NCBI GenBank assembly: GCA_038049695.1
Contig: CP142454.1
Location: 21,460,501 to 21,524,500 of the forward strand
Direction: 5' to 3'
Source: Cinnamomum chago
Lineage: Eukaryota > Streptophyta > Magnoliopsida > Laurales > Lauraceae
DNA length: 64,000 bases
Shown: piece after piece, positions 56,355-64,000 of the stretch
Layout of the letters: each line of letters starts with the position of its first letter
Numbering within the stretch: position 1 is the first letter of the stretch
Made by a program: the position numbers and the translations under genes
The notes under the pieces: model-generated
What the model was told of the DNA's origin: nothing
The model's input: only the letters and a program-made list of their open reading frames with translations
Database searches by the model: none

Positions 56355-56428
56355 TAGAGTCAGGGAAGTAGCCGCAAGGAAAGCCATTAGATGGCCAGCA
56401 CAAGCACATCACGAGTTCTTATCACCAT
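56355..56428 (-). pseudogene. BBI copy D: relic of signal-peptide exon
   Basis: The minus-strand ATG at 56428 starts a sequence aligned to the BBI-C signal peptide ('gtgctggccatc', 'taatggctttccttgc'). A one-base deletion creates a TAA at codon 14. The donor is gone, no inhibitor exon follows, and about 75 bp containing the TATA box are missing upstream compared with copy C. It shares the 3' junction 'tgtagatttcaaagag' with copy E. Confidence 0.8.
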
Positions 56429-56457
56429 CTCTCCACTCATGTACGAATAAAGATAGC

Positions 56458-56463
56458 CACGTG
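56458..56463. promoter_or_regulatory. G-box (CACGTG) upstream of BBI-D relic
   Basis: Sits in 'aagatagccacgtgtac', identical to the block upstream of BBI-C. Confidence 0.5.
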
Positions 56464-56469
56464 TACGAA

Positions 56470-57426
56470 TATGGATGGTAAAAAAACAAGTCCCACTGCC
56501 GAGCAACAAGGACTCGTGAAAATTACTCCGTCAAATGTGACAGGGTCACAAGACTTCCTTTCCTTTTTATGGTAAGTTGGTAACCCTGTCAGTCCTATGT
56601 ATGGAATAGAGCTGATTCAATACACATAACTGGAATAAGGTGTCAAATCTTAATAATCCAGCCTGATGAGTTTCAGTGTTCTACTTCTTGATTTTTTGTT
56701 TTTAGCCATTTCTAAGTTCTTTTTCTTCTTTTAATACATTATTTGCGTTCTAGCAAAATAGAAAAAAATAAAAAGATATTCCCACACAACTTTCTCTGCA
56801 AAATTGGTTTTTATTGTTGGGATATTACGGGTCCCATCATTTTTTTTATCTATCATTAAATTGATAGTAATTTTTCACATCCAAAAGTAATTAAAAATGC
56901 TCTAGGAATGAATGAATCTGAGAAACTTTTACCACCGACACTCCAAACCATTTATGATATGTCCCTTCACTTTACTCTAATAGTGTTGGCTTTATAGGAT
57001 AAGACTGACTAGTTACTTATCATGGGCTCAATCTCGTAGAGTGACCAACTCCTGATAGATGATAGTCCTATTAATTAAATCAGTCAAAATATATTTGAAA
57101 ACATGGGAATCAATTGATTTTGTATAGTTCAAATTTCAATAGTTGGTCAGCATGGATCCTATGTCAACAATCGGATAAGTATTCTCGCTGGGCCAAAGAC
57201 CCAAACTGCATGTCCAAGTAGAAGAAAAGAAGTAACAATAAAGGCAGACTTTAACACTAGAACAAACATGACCATACAGTGATGAATGATGATTGCTATT
57301 ACAGTAAAAGTAATAAACCCATCACCACAACAAACATCTACCAACACTCATCACTTTTTATTTAGATTATGTAGTAGATAAGACAGCAGCAGCTGTGATT
57401 AGTCTTGGTGGATCATCCCCATCATA
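56470..57426. other. Intergenic; 3' UTR of BBI-C from about 57290
   Basis: 56470-57280 shows no recognisable gene. From about 57290 ('gattgctattacagtaaaag', 'gacagcagcagctgtgatta') the sequence is homologous to the 3' UTRs of BBI-A and BBI-B. Confidence 0.5.
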
Positions 57427-57748
57427 TCATTTGCCTGTGCTGCAAGAATTGTCGCAGTAATCTTTGATATCGTTGCATTGGCACTGGGGAGGGATGGATT
57501 TGGTGCATCGGCAGCTCTTGCAGGAGGAGTGGCAGTAGTCCTTTATATCCGTGCAACGACACTGTGGAGGAAAGGAACGGGTGCATATGCACATATCGCA
57601 ACATGGCCCTTTCGCCATCATCCCATCACCTACAATCAAATGTTTCAACATCAGGTTACATGATGCATAAACATATATGAATACCACTTGTTTTCACTGG
57701 TTTTTAATCTGAAGCTCAAATCTATTGACTTTAATATCATCTTACGTT

Positions 57749-57797
<49 letters not shown>

Positions 57798-57888
57798 GCT
57801 CATGATCCTAGTGAGTACATATGATATCTCCTAAAACCAATGAACTTGAAGGATGGAAATCAAGGGGCCGGTTAAGTTGATCTATGTG

Positions 57889-57943
<55 letters not shown>

Positions 57944-58039
57944 AGAGTAGATTACGAAGGGGTCGTCAGCAAGGGAAGAAGTGGCAAGGAAAGCCATTAA
58001 GACGGCCAACAGAAGCACATTGAAAACTTTCATCGCCAT
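57427..58039 (-). CDS. BBI: Bowman-Birk protease inhibitor, copy C (99 aa, 2 exons), double trypsin head
   Basis: Secreted inhibitor of serine proteases, expected to act on trypsin-like enzymes in defence or storage tissue. Exon 1 58039-57943 encodes a signal peptide ([19 protein letters not shown], cleavage near SLA, residue 24). Exon 2 57629-57427 follows acceptor TAG and encodes the 14-Cys domain (42, 43, 46, 48, 56, 58, 65, 69, 72, 74, 82, 84, 91, 95). Both loops are canonical: CTRSFPPQC (Arg50 at P1) and CTKSIPPQC (Lys76 at P1). The intron (57630-57942) has a weak donor, G|GTCTCT, leading straight into (CT)25, whereas copies A and B have G|GTGAGT. If the intron is retained, translation runs into Ser-Leu repeats and stops before the inhibitor domain. 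TATA box and G-box are present upstream. The family call is certain; expression depends on splicing. Confidence 0.9.
57755..57793. repeat. (TA)n microsatellite in BBI-C intron
   Basis: About 19 uninterrupted TA repeats. Confidence 0.95.
57891..57940. repeat. (GA)25 microsatellite abutting the BBI-C donor site
   Basis: On the coding strand it reads (CT)n starting at intron position +3, directly after the donor GT at 57941-57942. Confidence 0.95.
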
Positions 58040-58107
58040 CTCTATGCTCAAACTTCTTTCTCTACTTAATGACTGAGGCACTTTGGCAAAGCTCGCCCAG
58101 CAACTAC

Positions 58108-58115
58108 ATTTATAG
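58108..58115 (-). promoter_or_regulatory. TATA box of BBI-C
   Basis: CTATAAAT on the minus strand, about 70 bp upstream of the ATG; same position as in copies A and B. Confidence 0.75.
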
Positions 58116-58140
58116 ACTCGGATGACCAATCAAAGATAGC

Positions 58141-58146
58141 CACGTG
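58141..58146. promoter_or_regulatory. G-box (CACGTG) of BBI-C promoter
   Basis: CACGTG about 26 bp upstream of the TATA box, beside 'gaccaatcaaagatagc', which holds a CCAAT word. It is a known plant bZIP/bHLH target. The block is kept in relic D but lost in copies A and B. Confidence 0.55.
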
Positions 58147-58647
58147 TACAAAAACAAAAAGGCTAGGAGGCCCACTGGCCCGAGCAACAAAGACAAATGT
58201 GGGAAATTACTTTTTGGATAAAAATGCTTTGCACATGGATAAGTTTAGAAGGCTGATTTTTGATATGTCAGTATATGATTTATAATCATGTGATTAATGA
58301 ATGAATATGATTAATATGCATATTACCATACTAATCACAGCATCGATGATGTACATCTTATGGTGGTGGGAAAACTCTTATTAAAATAGAGTTCGACACA
58401 TTTCATGGGCCAGGGAAGCGCGTGGCATTTTGTTCCTCACGCGTTTCTTTCCTGGATGGGAAGCAAATGTCGTTTCATTTATCACTCCAAAATGTCATTT
58501 ACTCATGTACGATGCAACGATGCTCGAGCCAGGGCGGGGGGAGATATCAACAGCTCCATTGAAGAAGCTGCTAATCATCTTTTGTTTTTCTTTGCAGGGA
58601 CTAGGGTCTGAGGACCAGGGAGAAACAGAGACGAGCCGACTGAGTGG
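58147..58647. other. Intergenic upstream of BBI-C
   Basis: No recognisable gene; open frames at 58405-58611 and 58430-58975 carry no known motifs. Confidence 0.45.
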
Positions 58648-58820
58648 ATCCGGATCCCCGGTTTCGTCCAAACAGGGGATCCCTATTTGGACGAATCAGG
58701 GGCCTCCACGCGCACGGGAAGAGGAGAGAAAAAGTAAATTTCTCTGTTTTCCGCCCTGCGCATGTGGAGGCCCCTGTTTGGACGAAACAGGGATTCCCTG
58801 TTTGGACAAAACAGGGGATC
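58648..58820. repeat. Strong hairpin with ~66-bp arms
   Basis: 'ggatccccggtttcgtccaa' to 'ggggcctccacgcgca' (58648-58713) pairs with 'tgcgcatgtggaggcccc' to 'caaaacaggggatcc' (about 58755-58820), separated by a ~40-bp loop. Each arm also contains two 'aaacaggg(g)atccc' units that can pair within the arm. MITE or other palindrome; no TIR family recognised. Confidence 0.8.
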
Positions 58821-59424
58821 CTCTTCCCATGCTTGGTTTGATATGGATTAAAAACAATGAAACTTTTCTCTTTCTACGCCACGTACAGCCCTTTACAGTC
58901 TTTATCCCTGTAGAGTTACTATTTCGCAGCCCACATTTTTCTCGTGGGTGGGATGGGTTGAAGTTGAACTGTTGACGTTGAACCGGTAGCCATTGTTGGG
59001 GTAGGGCTTTGGGGTTGGGTCCACATTCATGCTCATTAGAACGAGGGATGTAGAACTTTATACTGATCCTCGTCTATTGAAAATACAGGTTCCCTTCTCC
59101 CATGGGTTGACCCCAAGTTCTACTTGGTCCCACCTACGCATGAAAATCGGGCCGGGCCTGACCGTGCTGCCCGTGGGCAGCCCACTTCTTTTTTTTTTTT
59201 AGTTGGACTTTACTTGAATTTGGACTTGGACTGTTCTTCTTCTTCTTGTTTTTTTTTTTTCACCCATATAGAGTGATCAATAGAATTCACATGGTCATTA
59301 CTATGGATGGGCCACAATCAGTAGATCACATTGAATTGTTTTTTCTCCTACTGTGAATTTGTCAAAAGAGATGATATTTGAAGAGGAGCAGCTCATCATC
59401 CAAGCCCATCACATATTAGTGGAG
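58821..59424. other. Intergenic
   Basis: A GC-rich piece at 59145-59188 ('gggccgggcctgaccgtgctg') resembles the MITE at 59425-59674. No gene was seen. Confidence 0.45.
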
Positions 59425-59674
59425 CTAGACATGTGCACAGATGGGCCGGGTCGTGCCACCCACGGGCTTGGAGTTTTGGCCCAACACGGCTTCAATTTTA
59501 TTCGTGCCGAGCCGGGCCGTGCCGCGGGCCTGGCAACCTTGGGCCAGCACGGCCTAGAGGGGACTGTCGGGCCAGGCCGGGCCGGATTATTGACCAAGTC
59601 AACGGGCCCAAGCACAGCCCAAGCACAGTTTTCTGTGCCGGGCTTGGACCGCCCGCCCATATTTACAGCCCTAT
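59425..59674. mobile_element. GC-rich MITE with GGGC(C)/GGCCCG repeats
   Basis: Left 'agacatgtgcacagatgggc' and the reverse complement of the right end 'tagggctgtaaatatgggcg' are imperfect inverted matches. The interior is rich in 'gccgggccgtgccg' words, giving spurious Ala/Arg/Gly/Pro-rich frames on both strands. Confidence 0.5.
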
Positions 59675-60159
59675 ATTTAAGCACAGGAAACTTTTAATCA
59701 TCTATTTAATATTATGGTAGGATAAACTCTTACTGGAATAAAGTTCACCGAAAGACCGCTTAATGATAATATGTTTATTTTGAATGAATCATGTGTTTAA
59801 TAGGTACGTAGTCAGTCACCAATGACATTCTACAGCCTTTATGGGAAGCGTGAGTGAGAGGAGACATTCAATGGATACATACTCTTAACTTTGCATTATC
59901 ATATCATTTACTCCTTTGAGTTTATTTTTTCATGACTAGGTAAGTTTTTTTTATTAAATATTGTCCTCTAACCGTAGCCATTGTGGCTCGTCAAACGATA
60001 ACAAGTAAATAACCAGTAGATTTTCATTAATCAATAGTGGGTTAATTGGTTTGTCTATGATCAATACAACATGGGTCCTGGCCTAATTAGAGTGAAGTAT
60101 GAGTGTATGACACCTAATACTAAAATAATGAGAAATTGAATATGGTTATGATTACGATT

Positions 60160-60443
60160 ACAATTTTTAAACCAACTCAAGTACTTGAGTGATGTTGGCA
60201 CTTGGTTTGATTATGAGTCAAGTCTACTGTATCACTCAAGGCCAGTACACCAACTTAGAAAAAAACACCATTAATTATATAAACCCATCTTGTATATAAA
60301 ACATATATAGGCTTATGATCCAGTGGGCCCGGGTAAGTTTATTGCACCCATCTCAGTATTAAGTTTAATGTACCAAATAAGGTACGTGTAAAAAGAGAGT
60401 GTGTCACCAAGAGGCATAGGTTTCAGAGGGTCCGAGAGAGTCA
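60160..60443 (+). repeat. Segmental duplication, copy 2 (partner 54400-54715)
   Basis: Matches 54400-54715 and runs on without interruption into the BBI-E relic. Confidence 0.85.
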
Positions 60444-60466
60444 TCAGAGGTGTAGATTTCAAAGAG

Positions 60467-60535
60467 TTATAGAGTCAGGGAAGTAGAAGCCATTGAGATG
60501 GCCAGCTGAAGCACATCACGAAGTCTCTTCACCAT
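60467..60535 (-). pseudogene. BBI copy E: relic of signal-peptide exon
   Basis: The minus-strand ATG at 60535 begins a 22-codon frame (MVKRLRDVLQLAISMASTSL) ending in TAA at 60467-60469. A ~10-bp deletion removes the middle of the hydrophobic core relative to copy C. The 5' leader resembles that of copy C ('tgactgaggcactt'), but the TATA position is occupied by a degenerate 'cttatac' and a poly-G run. No inhibitor exon follows downstream. Confidence 0.8.
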
Positions 60536-60593
60536 CTCTGCACTCAACTTTCTTCTCCAGCGCGCTACAGTGACTGAGGCACTTGTATAAGAA

Positions 60594-60624
<31 letters not shown>
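60594..60624 (+). repeat. Homopolymer G run (31 bases)
   Basis: Thirty-one consecutive G, directly upstream of the BBI-E relic at its former promoter. The length may be inexact for technical reasons. Confidence 0.9.
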
Positions 60625-60625
<1 letters not shown>

Positions 60626-60879
60626 CACCCAAGCTTTCAGCCAAAAAAAAAAACTAGATTTTCAATTTTGGCTGATACCAAGCTTCCTTATTGAATATGT
60701 TAAAATGAGCACACTGTTGGTCATCTTCCTTTGATCGGTAACAAAAGTCATGGTTTTAACAACATTTGTAGGAAACTTGGGGAGTCTCAAGATACAACGG
60801 CTGTGTTTTATCAGAGGAATTTGTCTCCTATTCAGGTTCATTGCCTTCCAAATCTTCCATTCTTCTTTCCTTTTTCATG

Positions 60880-61115
60880 TGGTTGATGACTGAAACATGC
60901 TTTTTGTTGGGTTTTTTAAGATGGGTTTTTCTTTTCTTTCTTTTTTTCCTTTTTCATGTGTTTGATGACTGAAACATGGTCCCCCCCTGTCTTGTTGGTT
61001 TTCTCCTCCTTATCATTCTCTCTTTGGATGATGACTGAAACATGGGTTTTGTTGGATTTTTTCTGATGGGTTTTCTAACTCCTCATGATATTCTCTTTGG
61101 ATGATGCCTGAAACA
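60880..61115 (+). repeat. Four diverged ~70-bp tandem units
   Basis: 'gatgactgaaacatg' or close variants recur at about 60886, 60963, 61028 and 61103, each followed by 'ttttgttggnttttt' and 'gatgggttttc'-like sequence. Confidence 0.6.
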
Positions 61116-61204
61116 TTTATGTTTCTTGTAAAGTTTGACAACATTTAAATAAAAGTTTTATCTTAGCCCAAAGAATTTTTTTAGTGTAACTTAAGTGTAG
61201 CCCC

Positions 61205-61990
61205 CACTACAACAAACTGCATCTTTCCCAACACTATTTGCCGATGCAGTGAAAATTTGCGTTGGCAAAAGTCTTATTTCCAACGCATATTTGGACTGCG
61301 TTGGCAACTAGTGTCGGTAAATGCTAGTTTTACCGACGTAAGTAAGATCGCGTTGGCAAAAGCTATTGAAACCACATTGGCGCCAAAAAAAAAACCCCAA
61401 AAGAGAGGGAAAGTTTTGCCAACGCGTTTTTTTTCTACTGGCGACGCAATAATGCGTTGACAATTATCTTGCCTACTGGCGACGCACAGGTGTACGTTGG
61501 GAAAGGTCTGAGTTTTTATTCACACCATTGCCAACGCATGAGTTGCGTCCCCAAAGCCCCATTTATGACAAACTTACCTTTCCCGACACAATTTCCCGAC
61601 ACAATGAAAAGTTGCGCTGGCAAAAGTCATGGAGAATTGCTGCTTTTACCGACACAAGTAAGACCACGTTGGTAAAAGCCGTGAAAAACTTTCCTGACAC
61701 TATTTGCTGACGCAGTGAAAATTGGCTTTGACAAAAGTCTTATTTTCGATGCATATTTGGACTGCGTTGACAAAAGTCACAAAGAATTGCTACTTTTACC
61801 GACACAAGTGAGACTGCTTTGGCAAAAGTTGTGGAAAACTTACATTGGCTCTAACAAAGATTTTCCCCAAAAGAGTGTGAAAGTTTTGCCAACGCGTGTT
61901 TTCATACTGGCGATGCAATAATGCGTTGATAATTATTTTGCCTATTGGCGATGCACAGGTCTGCGTCCGCAAAGCTCCATTTAGTAAAAT
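61205..61990 (+). mobile_element. One end of a CACTA (En/Spm) transposon with subterminal repeats
   Basis: Begins CACTACAACAAACTGC, the classic CACTA terminus. About 750 bp of subterminal array follow, with many direct and inverted copies of 'gcgttggcaaaa', 'ttgccaacgc' and 'ccgacgcaa', the type of motif transposase binds. The expected opposite terminus (...TAGTG) and any transposase are absent before 64000, so this is a single-ended relic or an element truncated near 61990. Frames here are repeat-derived. Confidence 0.75.
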
Positions 61991-63224
61991 TCTTTTTTTC
62001 CAAAATAATATGAGCACTCCATTTTAATCGCTTTGATTTATTCCCAACTCTCTGCCTCTTTCATGGTTTTTTTTTAAATAAAATTCTGGGGGCAACTACA
62101 GGGGCTTCTAGCGGAGTATGTTGGGAATTTTTTTGGATGGGCCGCACTCGTGCTCATATATGGATAATCAGAGTCGTTTAAAATGATCACTCGACCCATA
62201 ATGTTGTTTTATTAACCTTTTTTATTTTTGTGTTCAATCGTGCGATGAGATAACCTCCATTCAAAATGGGATTTGACTATACTTATAAATGTATGGAGTG
62301 ATCATTCTGAACAACTAATTTGATTATTCATCAAGGGTCGAACTCATATATAAGGAAAGCCCCCACCCAATTTGATTAAAACACATAAGGCTTGTATTTT
62401 GAGCCCGTAAGAACCACTTAAAAACCTAATAAAAATCCCGACCCACCCTTTCTCCAAATCTACCTTAATCCTCAATCGTCTCCCTCTCTTCTTGATCTTC
62501 CTCTTTGGCATTGACATTGGTGTACGGCGCATCGTGATCCCTCTCTCTTAAAAGGCATTCTTCTGTCTCTCTTGATCCCCGCCTCTCTCCTTCTCTCCTC
62601 TCACTATCTCTCGTGTGTAGAATCATGCTTGGATTTGTTTTTTAATTTTTAGTTTTTAACTTTTGGTTAGTTGGGAGCAAGTGGGTTTTGTTTGGTCGGA
62701 TTGTAGGTTAACGTGGGTGCAAGATCTTATGGTACCATTTTTACACTTTTCTAGAAAGGTGGGCCCATATACGTGCAATTTATTATAGTAGACCCATATT
62801 TTATTGACAATTGGGGCCAGGCCCAGCACAGCCAGTGCAACGTCGGCACCCTGGCCCAGTATGGCCCGTCCATTGGCGAAGCTGGTCCGGGCCACAACAC
62901 GTAGATGGGCTTTTGTTTCATCGGGCCATAACACTTCCAAAGATAAAAACCATCCCTCATCAAATATTTGGACTGTAAAAACCGTTCCTGCGCCTTTGGT
63001 TTTCACAAATGTTCCCTGCGCACGGTAATTCCCCCTCCCCCTTTCTCCTGGCGCCATTTGAGACCTCCACCATTTCTCTTATCGCATTCTCTCGTCGCCA
63101 TTTTCTAAGGTTTTCGTTTCTTTTTGTGGATCTCTCACTCCCTCTACTCGCAATCCATCTCCTTCATTCCTTTTATTCTTTCTCCATTCTCGCTCCTGTT
63201 TCAGAATCCCAAACGCGAGAGAAA
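61991..63224. other. Intergenic to presumed upstream region of the right-edge gene
   Basis: Contains a plus-strand 'catatataagg' (about 62345) followed by pyrimidine-rich DNA (62455-62610) that looks like a promoter and leader without an evident ORF. A GC-rich stretch at 62815-62935 is rich in 'gggccat/ggcccag' words. Pyrimidine-rich DNA from 63020 to 63220 could be a 5' UTR. Confidence 0.4.
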
Positions 63225-63317
63225 ATGCGGAGGATAAACCTAGAGAAGAAAAGAAACCGAGACAGAGAAGAAGAGACTGAGGAGAAGAAATCTGGAGAAG
63301 AAGACGAAGCTAGCCAG
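63225..63317 (+). CDS. Possible first coding exon of an unidentified gene running off the right edge
   Basis: The ATG at 63225 opens 31 codons of highly charged sequence (MRRINLEKKRNRDREEETEE...EASQ), ending at a good donor, CAG|GTACTT, after a long CT-rich leader. A second exon-like stretch (about 63577-63679, in the frame reading SFQRSLIRGIFSRKDI, ending AAG|GTATGG) does not join in phase directly, so an exon is missing or one of the two is not real. The family is not recognised. Confidence 0.35.
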
Positions 63318-63360
63318 GTACTTTCTCTTGATCTCTCTCTACAAGTTTTAGGGGTTTTGT

Positions 63361-63434
63361 GACTTATGATTTAGGGTCACTTTTCTATGTGACTTATGAT
63401 TTAGGGTCACTTTTCTATGTGACTTATGATTTAA
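63361..63434 (+). repeat. 30-bp tandem repeat, 2.5 copies
   Basis: 'gacttatgatttagggtcac' plus 'ttttctatgt' is repeated at 63361, 63391 and (partial) 63421, within the presumed first intron. The first two copies are identical. Confidence 0.95.
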
Positions 63435-64000
63435 GGTTTAAAATCAAAATCAGAGAGCATGCATGTTTTCAAATTCCGCTACCATATCACCAAGTGTTGG
63501 GGCTTTTTCCTGTTCTCCCTTCATGGGCTATCTAACTGTTGTTCATATGACACCCAACTGTCTTGAGTAGAAGCTTCCAAAGGAGTTTGATACGCGGCAT
63601 TTTTTCAAGAAAGGATATTTTATCCCTAGATCTCAGCGATGACAATATCTCAACAACATTCTGGAAAGAGAACTCTAAGGTATGGAATCTTGGGGCTTTT
63701 TTATTTTTGGGTTTTGTTGCTTTAGTTGAAGACATGAGCGTTTCTGAGATTTTATTTTGATGAAAATGCTTGGTTTTACTTTTTTTTCTCTCTTACATTT
63801 TACTTGAGTATCTGATTTCTTGGGATTCTGGGGCCTTTTTGTTTCTAGATTTTTCGCTGAAGGTATTTTTATAAGTGGTTTTAATTTGTTGTTTTTGCTA
63901 TTTTACTTTGAAAATGGATTGATTTTCACTTTTTTTTTTCTCAAAGATTTTTACTTGGACATCTGATTTCGTATGTTTCTGTTTATTCTGAAGACGATGA

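Noticed and set aside
58430..58975. 181-codon plus-strand frame
   Set aside because: Runs through the hairpin arms (repeated DETG/LDKTG segments) and shows no protein family. No start context or splice support.
59353..59720. Overlapping ~90-115-codon frames on both strands
   Set aside because: They arise from GC-rich GGGCC/GGCCC words of a MITE.
61257..61921. Series of 60-72-codon frames
   Set aside because: Built from CACTA subterminal repeats (WQKS, RWQKL recur).

Overview
The window is nuclear DNA of a flowering plant. It is AT-rich and intron-rich, with plant gene families (an EDR1/Raf-like MAPKKK and Bowman-Birk inhibitors), a Ty3/Gypsy LTR retrotransposon, tRNA-derived SINEs, many MITEs and long (GA)n and (TA)n microsatellites. 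I cannot name the species. The legume-type 14-cysteine Bowman-Birk genes do not settle the lineage.

Layout. 1-9.2 kb is intergenic, built from SINE pieces, several MITE-like inverted-repeat elements, a CT-rich minisatellite and expanding (TG)n(AG)n repeats. 9.65-21.98 kb (minus) holds one complete 13-exon Raf-like MAPKKK gene; every splice junction can be placed, and the exons add up to a 1019-residue protein with an EDR1 domain and a complete kinase domain. 22-29.5 kb is repeat-rich intergenic DNA (MITEs and LTR remnants).

29.7-58.1 kb (minus) is a Bowman-Birk protease-inhibitor (BBI) cluster. Copies B (48.6-49.9 kb) and C (57.4-58.0 kb) look complete: a signal-peptide exon plus a 14-Cys double-headed exon. 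Copy A is a pseudogene stretched from about 0.9 kb to 14.8 kb by three insertions: a 277-bp MITE in its signal-peptide exon, a 444-bp foldback element in its inhibitor exon, and a 13.05-kb Gypsy element inserted inside that foldback element. Copies D (56.4 kb) and E (60.5 kb) are relics of the signal-peptide exon only.

The Gypsy element (29,884-42,929) is the most unusual object here. It has a full 5' LTR, an Asp-type primer-binding site, and gag-pol in one frame with 12 in-frame stops but no net frameshift. Its 3' LTR is cut near the expected U3/R boundary. A ~2.1-kb inverted copy of its own 3' region follows, and the outer end of that copy lies just beyond an internal polypurine-tract-like motif. 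The whole palindromic structure is bounded by a 5-bp target duplication (ACCCA), so it appears to have integrated as one aberrant molecule. Because the sense R region is missing, read-through RNA could fold into a hairpin with ~2-kb arms.

58-64 kb is intergenic: a strong 66-bp-arm hairpin, further MITEs, a 31-bp poly-G run, one CACTA-transposon end with its subterminal repeats, and possibly the first exon of a gene that leaves the window on the plus strand.
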